Shown here: positions 6,795-7,840 of the stretch, one piece after another
Layout of the letters: each line of letters opens with the position of its first letter
How positions within the stretch are numbered: position 1 is the stretch's first letter
NCBI GenBank assembly: GCA_024225875.1
Contig: JAAEMD010000297.1
Coordinates: forward strand, 1 to 7,840
Length of the DNA stretch: 7,840 bases
From: a bacterium
GTDB taxonomy: Bacteria; Margulisbacteria; Marinamargulisbacteria; JAAEMD01
Direction: 5' to 3'
Position numbers and translations under genes: made by a program
The notes under the pieces: model-generated
Databases searched by the model: none
What the model was told of the DNA's origin: nothing
The model's input: the letters and a program-made list of their open reading frames with translations, nothing else

Positions 6795-7538
6795 TCAGGA
6801 TTTTTTATTCATTAATTTATCCGCACAAAAAGCCAGTCCCTTCAAAACTAAATGCGGTTCATAATAATCCAGACCAACCTCATCTTTTAAAACCTCCAGC
6901 CCCCGGCCTGTACCAACAACAGCTACATCCGGATTTAACTTTTTATATTCTCTTATCATGCCATTTATTAGATTAGAGTACCCCCTGTACAGCCCTGTCT
7001 GGACAGCCTCTCTCGTTGTTTTACCCAGCAGGCCGGATATTTTTTTAACCTTAATGAAAGGAATTTTAGCTGTTTTTTCTTCCAGTGCACTGGAAGCTAT
7101 TCCCATACCAGGAAAAATTGCCCCTCCCTGATATACCCCTTTTTGATCTATATAACAAAAAGTGACTGCTGTACCCGAATCTATTACCAGACATTCTTTT
7201 TTAAATAAACAGTGGGCCGCAAAGGCTGTAACAAGCCTGTCTGCTCCAACTTCATCGGATTTTTTTAAATTAATTCCAGCTACAGGTATTGTTTTATAAT
7301 CTATATACAGAGTATTGTATTGACTTATCAAGTCATCAACAGCTGGCACTACTGAAGAAACAATAATTTTCTCATATTTTTCAAGACAGTATCCATGGTA
7401 GTTTTCCTTAAAATATTCTGTCTTAACTCTTCTGATATCCTGAGGTTTACTGTCAAGGTATTTTGCAAAAACAACATTAGAGTTACCTGCATCCAGTAGC
7501 AATACTTTACTTAATTCCGATTTATTATCTAAATTCAT
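6795..7538 (-). CDS. coaX: Type III pantothenate kinase
   Basis: CoaX phosphorylates pantothenate, the first step of coenzyme A synthesis, in the cytoplasm. It belongs to the ASKHA fold and is unrelated to type I CoaA. Visible motifs are the phosphate-binding DAGNSN at 16-21, SSVVP at 61-65, EVGADR at 96-101 with the conserved Asp100, IDSGTAVTF at 119-127, GGAIFPGM at 138-145 and GTGRG at 209-213. At 247 residues it is close to the usual 255 or so. The start is uncertain. The ATG at 7538 adds about ten residues before the usual first strand and has no Shine-Dalgarno sequence, and a near-consensus promoter places the transcript start on that same A. A TTG at codon 13 (7502-7500) is a possible alternative start, but leaves only three residues before the DAGNSN motif. 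First gene of the - strand series. Confidence 0.95.
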   Translation of the reverse strand: MNLDNKSELSKVLLLDAGNSNVVFAKYLDSKPQDIRRVKTEYFKENYHGYCLEKYEKIIVSSVVPAVDDLISQYNTLYIDYKTIPVAGINLKKSDEVGADRLVTAFAAHCLFKKECLVIDSGTAVTFCYIDQKGVYQGGAIFPGMGIASSALEEKTAKIPFIKVKKISGLLGKTTREAVQTGLYRGYSNLINGMIREYKKLNPDVAVVGTGRGLEVLKDEVGLDYYEPHLVLKGLAFCADKLMNKKS

Positions 7539-7652
7539 TACATAATTATAGTACCCTGCAATAATGCTATCAAATAGAATTAAGTTATTATCAGCTAAAC
7601 AGGTCTGCTTTAAGATAAACCAGTCAAAAATATTGATTAAATAAATGAATAC
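7539..7652. other. Gene-free region between coaX and the repeat array
   Basis: First part of the 302-base gene-free right end. It holds the coaX promoter (7545-7573). I see no gene, RNA fold or terminator in the remaining AT-rich bases 7574-7652, which separate the promoter from the repeats. Confidence 0.6.
7545..7573 (-). promoter_or_regulatory. Sigma-70-type promoter of coaX, predicted leaderless
   Basis: On the - strand, TTGATA (7573-7568, one mismatch to TTGACA) is followed after exactly 17 bases by a perfect TATAAT (7550-7545). With standard spacing the first transcribed base is 7538, which is the A of the coaX ATG. The lack of a Shine-Dalgarno sequence there agrees with a leaderless message. 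AT-rich DNA yields chance -10 boxes, but the paired hexamers with ideal spacing directly upstream of a gene make this one credible. Confidence 0.65.
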
Positions 7653-7764
7653 AGCTGGTACAAATTGAAATGTCTGTTTAAATGACTGAGTGCTGTGTAC
7701 TTGCGTACATTAACGAAGTCATTTGAAAACTTTAGTGTCGGACATTTTACTTTGGATCAGCTAT
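7653..7764. repeat. Palindromic repeat unit 1 (112-base period)
   Basis: The unit starts AGCTGGTACAAATTG and consists of a 76-base core (7653-7728) and a 36-base linker. The core recurs 112 bases later with 70 of 76 bases identical and no gaps. Its ends are imperfect inverted repeats: 7653-7676 pairs with 7739-7762 at 19 of 24 positions plus three G-T pairs. Inside lie AAATGACT (7680-7687) with AGTCATTT (7717-7724), and a central TGTAC-TTGC-GTACA hairpin (7696-7709). The bases left of 7653 do not continue the pattern, so this is probably the first copy. It resembles a small non-autonomous mobile element or a REP-like element. Confidence 0.8.
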
Positions 7765-7788
7765 AGCTGGTAAAAATTGAAGTGTCCG
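7739..7788. repeat. Inverted repeat across the junction of units 1 and 2
   Basis: The end of the linker (7739-7763) is the inverted partner of the start of unit 2 (7764-7788): 19 of 25 positions pair by Watson-Crick rules, three more are G-T, and the centre is the perfect palindrome AGCTATAGCT. This follows from the inverted ends of adjacent units standing tip to tip. No T-run follows, so a terminator is not supported. Confidence 0.7.
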
Positions 7789-7840
7789 TTTAAATGCCTG
7801 AGTGCTGTGTACTTGCGTACATAAGCGAAGTCATTTGAAA
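7765..7840. repeat. Palindromic repeat unit 2, cut by the right edge
   Basis: Second copy of the 76-base core, differing from copy 1 at six sites (7773, 7782, 7787, 7797, 7823, 7825). The central TGTAC-TTGC-GTACA hairpin is unchanged, while 7797 breaks one pair of the outer stem. The window ends exactly where the core ends, so the linker and any further copies lie outside. Confidence 0.8.

Noticed and set aside
7653..7840. CRISPR array
   Set aside because: The repeat core of 76 bases is too long, the unit is palindromic throughout, only two copies with one 36-base linker are visible, and no cas gene is in the window.

Overview
The window comes from an AT-rich bacterium with two membranes. 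Evidence for an outer membrane is the ExbB/ExbD/TonB set and a secreted protein built as an SLH-like domain, a coiled coil and a C-terminal hydrophobic anchor, the layout of outer-membrane tethers such as Thermotoga Omp-alpha. The phylum cannot be fixed. SLH-based tethering suggests one of the deep-branching diderm lineages (diderm Firmicutes such as Halanaerobiales, or an uncultured candidate phylum) rather than Proteobacteria. No ribosomal RNA, tRNA, CRISPR array or recognisable transposase gene is present.

Layout. On the + strand, 47-1519 encodes an unusual two-domain protein: a nucleoside phosphorylase/nucleosidase-type domain fused to a family 2 glycosyltransferase. Its frame is open to the left edge, so it may start outside the window. 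Everything else lies on the - strand and is transcribed right to left: coaX (type III pantothenate kinase), a long LOG-family protein, exbB, exbD, tonB, a 661-residue secreted multi-domain protein of unknown function, and the 168-residue SLH/coiled-coil/membrane protein. Gaps between these genes are 12, 92, -1, 3, 9 and 39 bases. coaX-LOG therefore looks like one translationally linked pair, and exbB through the SLH protein like a second five-gene unit. The 92-base gap may or may not hold a separate promoter. The SLH gene and the glycosyltransferase gene converge and overlap tail to tail by 18 bases.

How the genes may work together. ExbB and ExbD form the inner-membrane proton channel that powers TonB. 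No TonB-dependent receptor is encoded here. Instead, tonB is followed directly by a secreted protein with beta-sandwich domains and a probable cohesin-like C-terminal domain, then by a short peptidoglycan-to-outer-membrane tether. The five genes may form an envelope-spanning assembly; this is inference from gene order.

Right end. The 302 bases from 7539 to 7840 hold no convincing gene. They contain a textbook promoter for coaX, placed so that transcription would start on the A of the coaX ATG (a leaderless message). They also contain the start of an array of palindromic repeats with a 112-base period, running off the right edge. Each unit has imperfect terminal inverted repeats and a nested hairpin, resembling a small non-autonomous mobile element or REP-like element in tandem.
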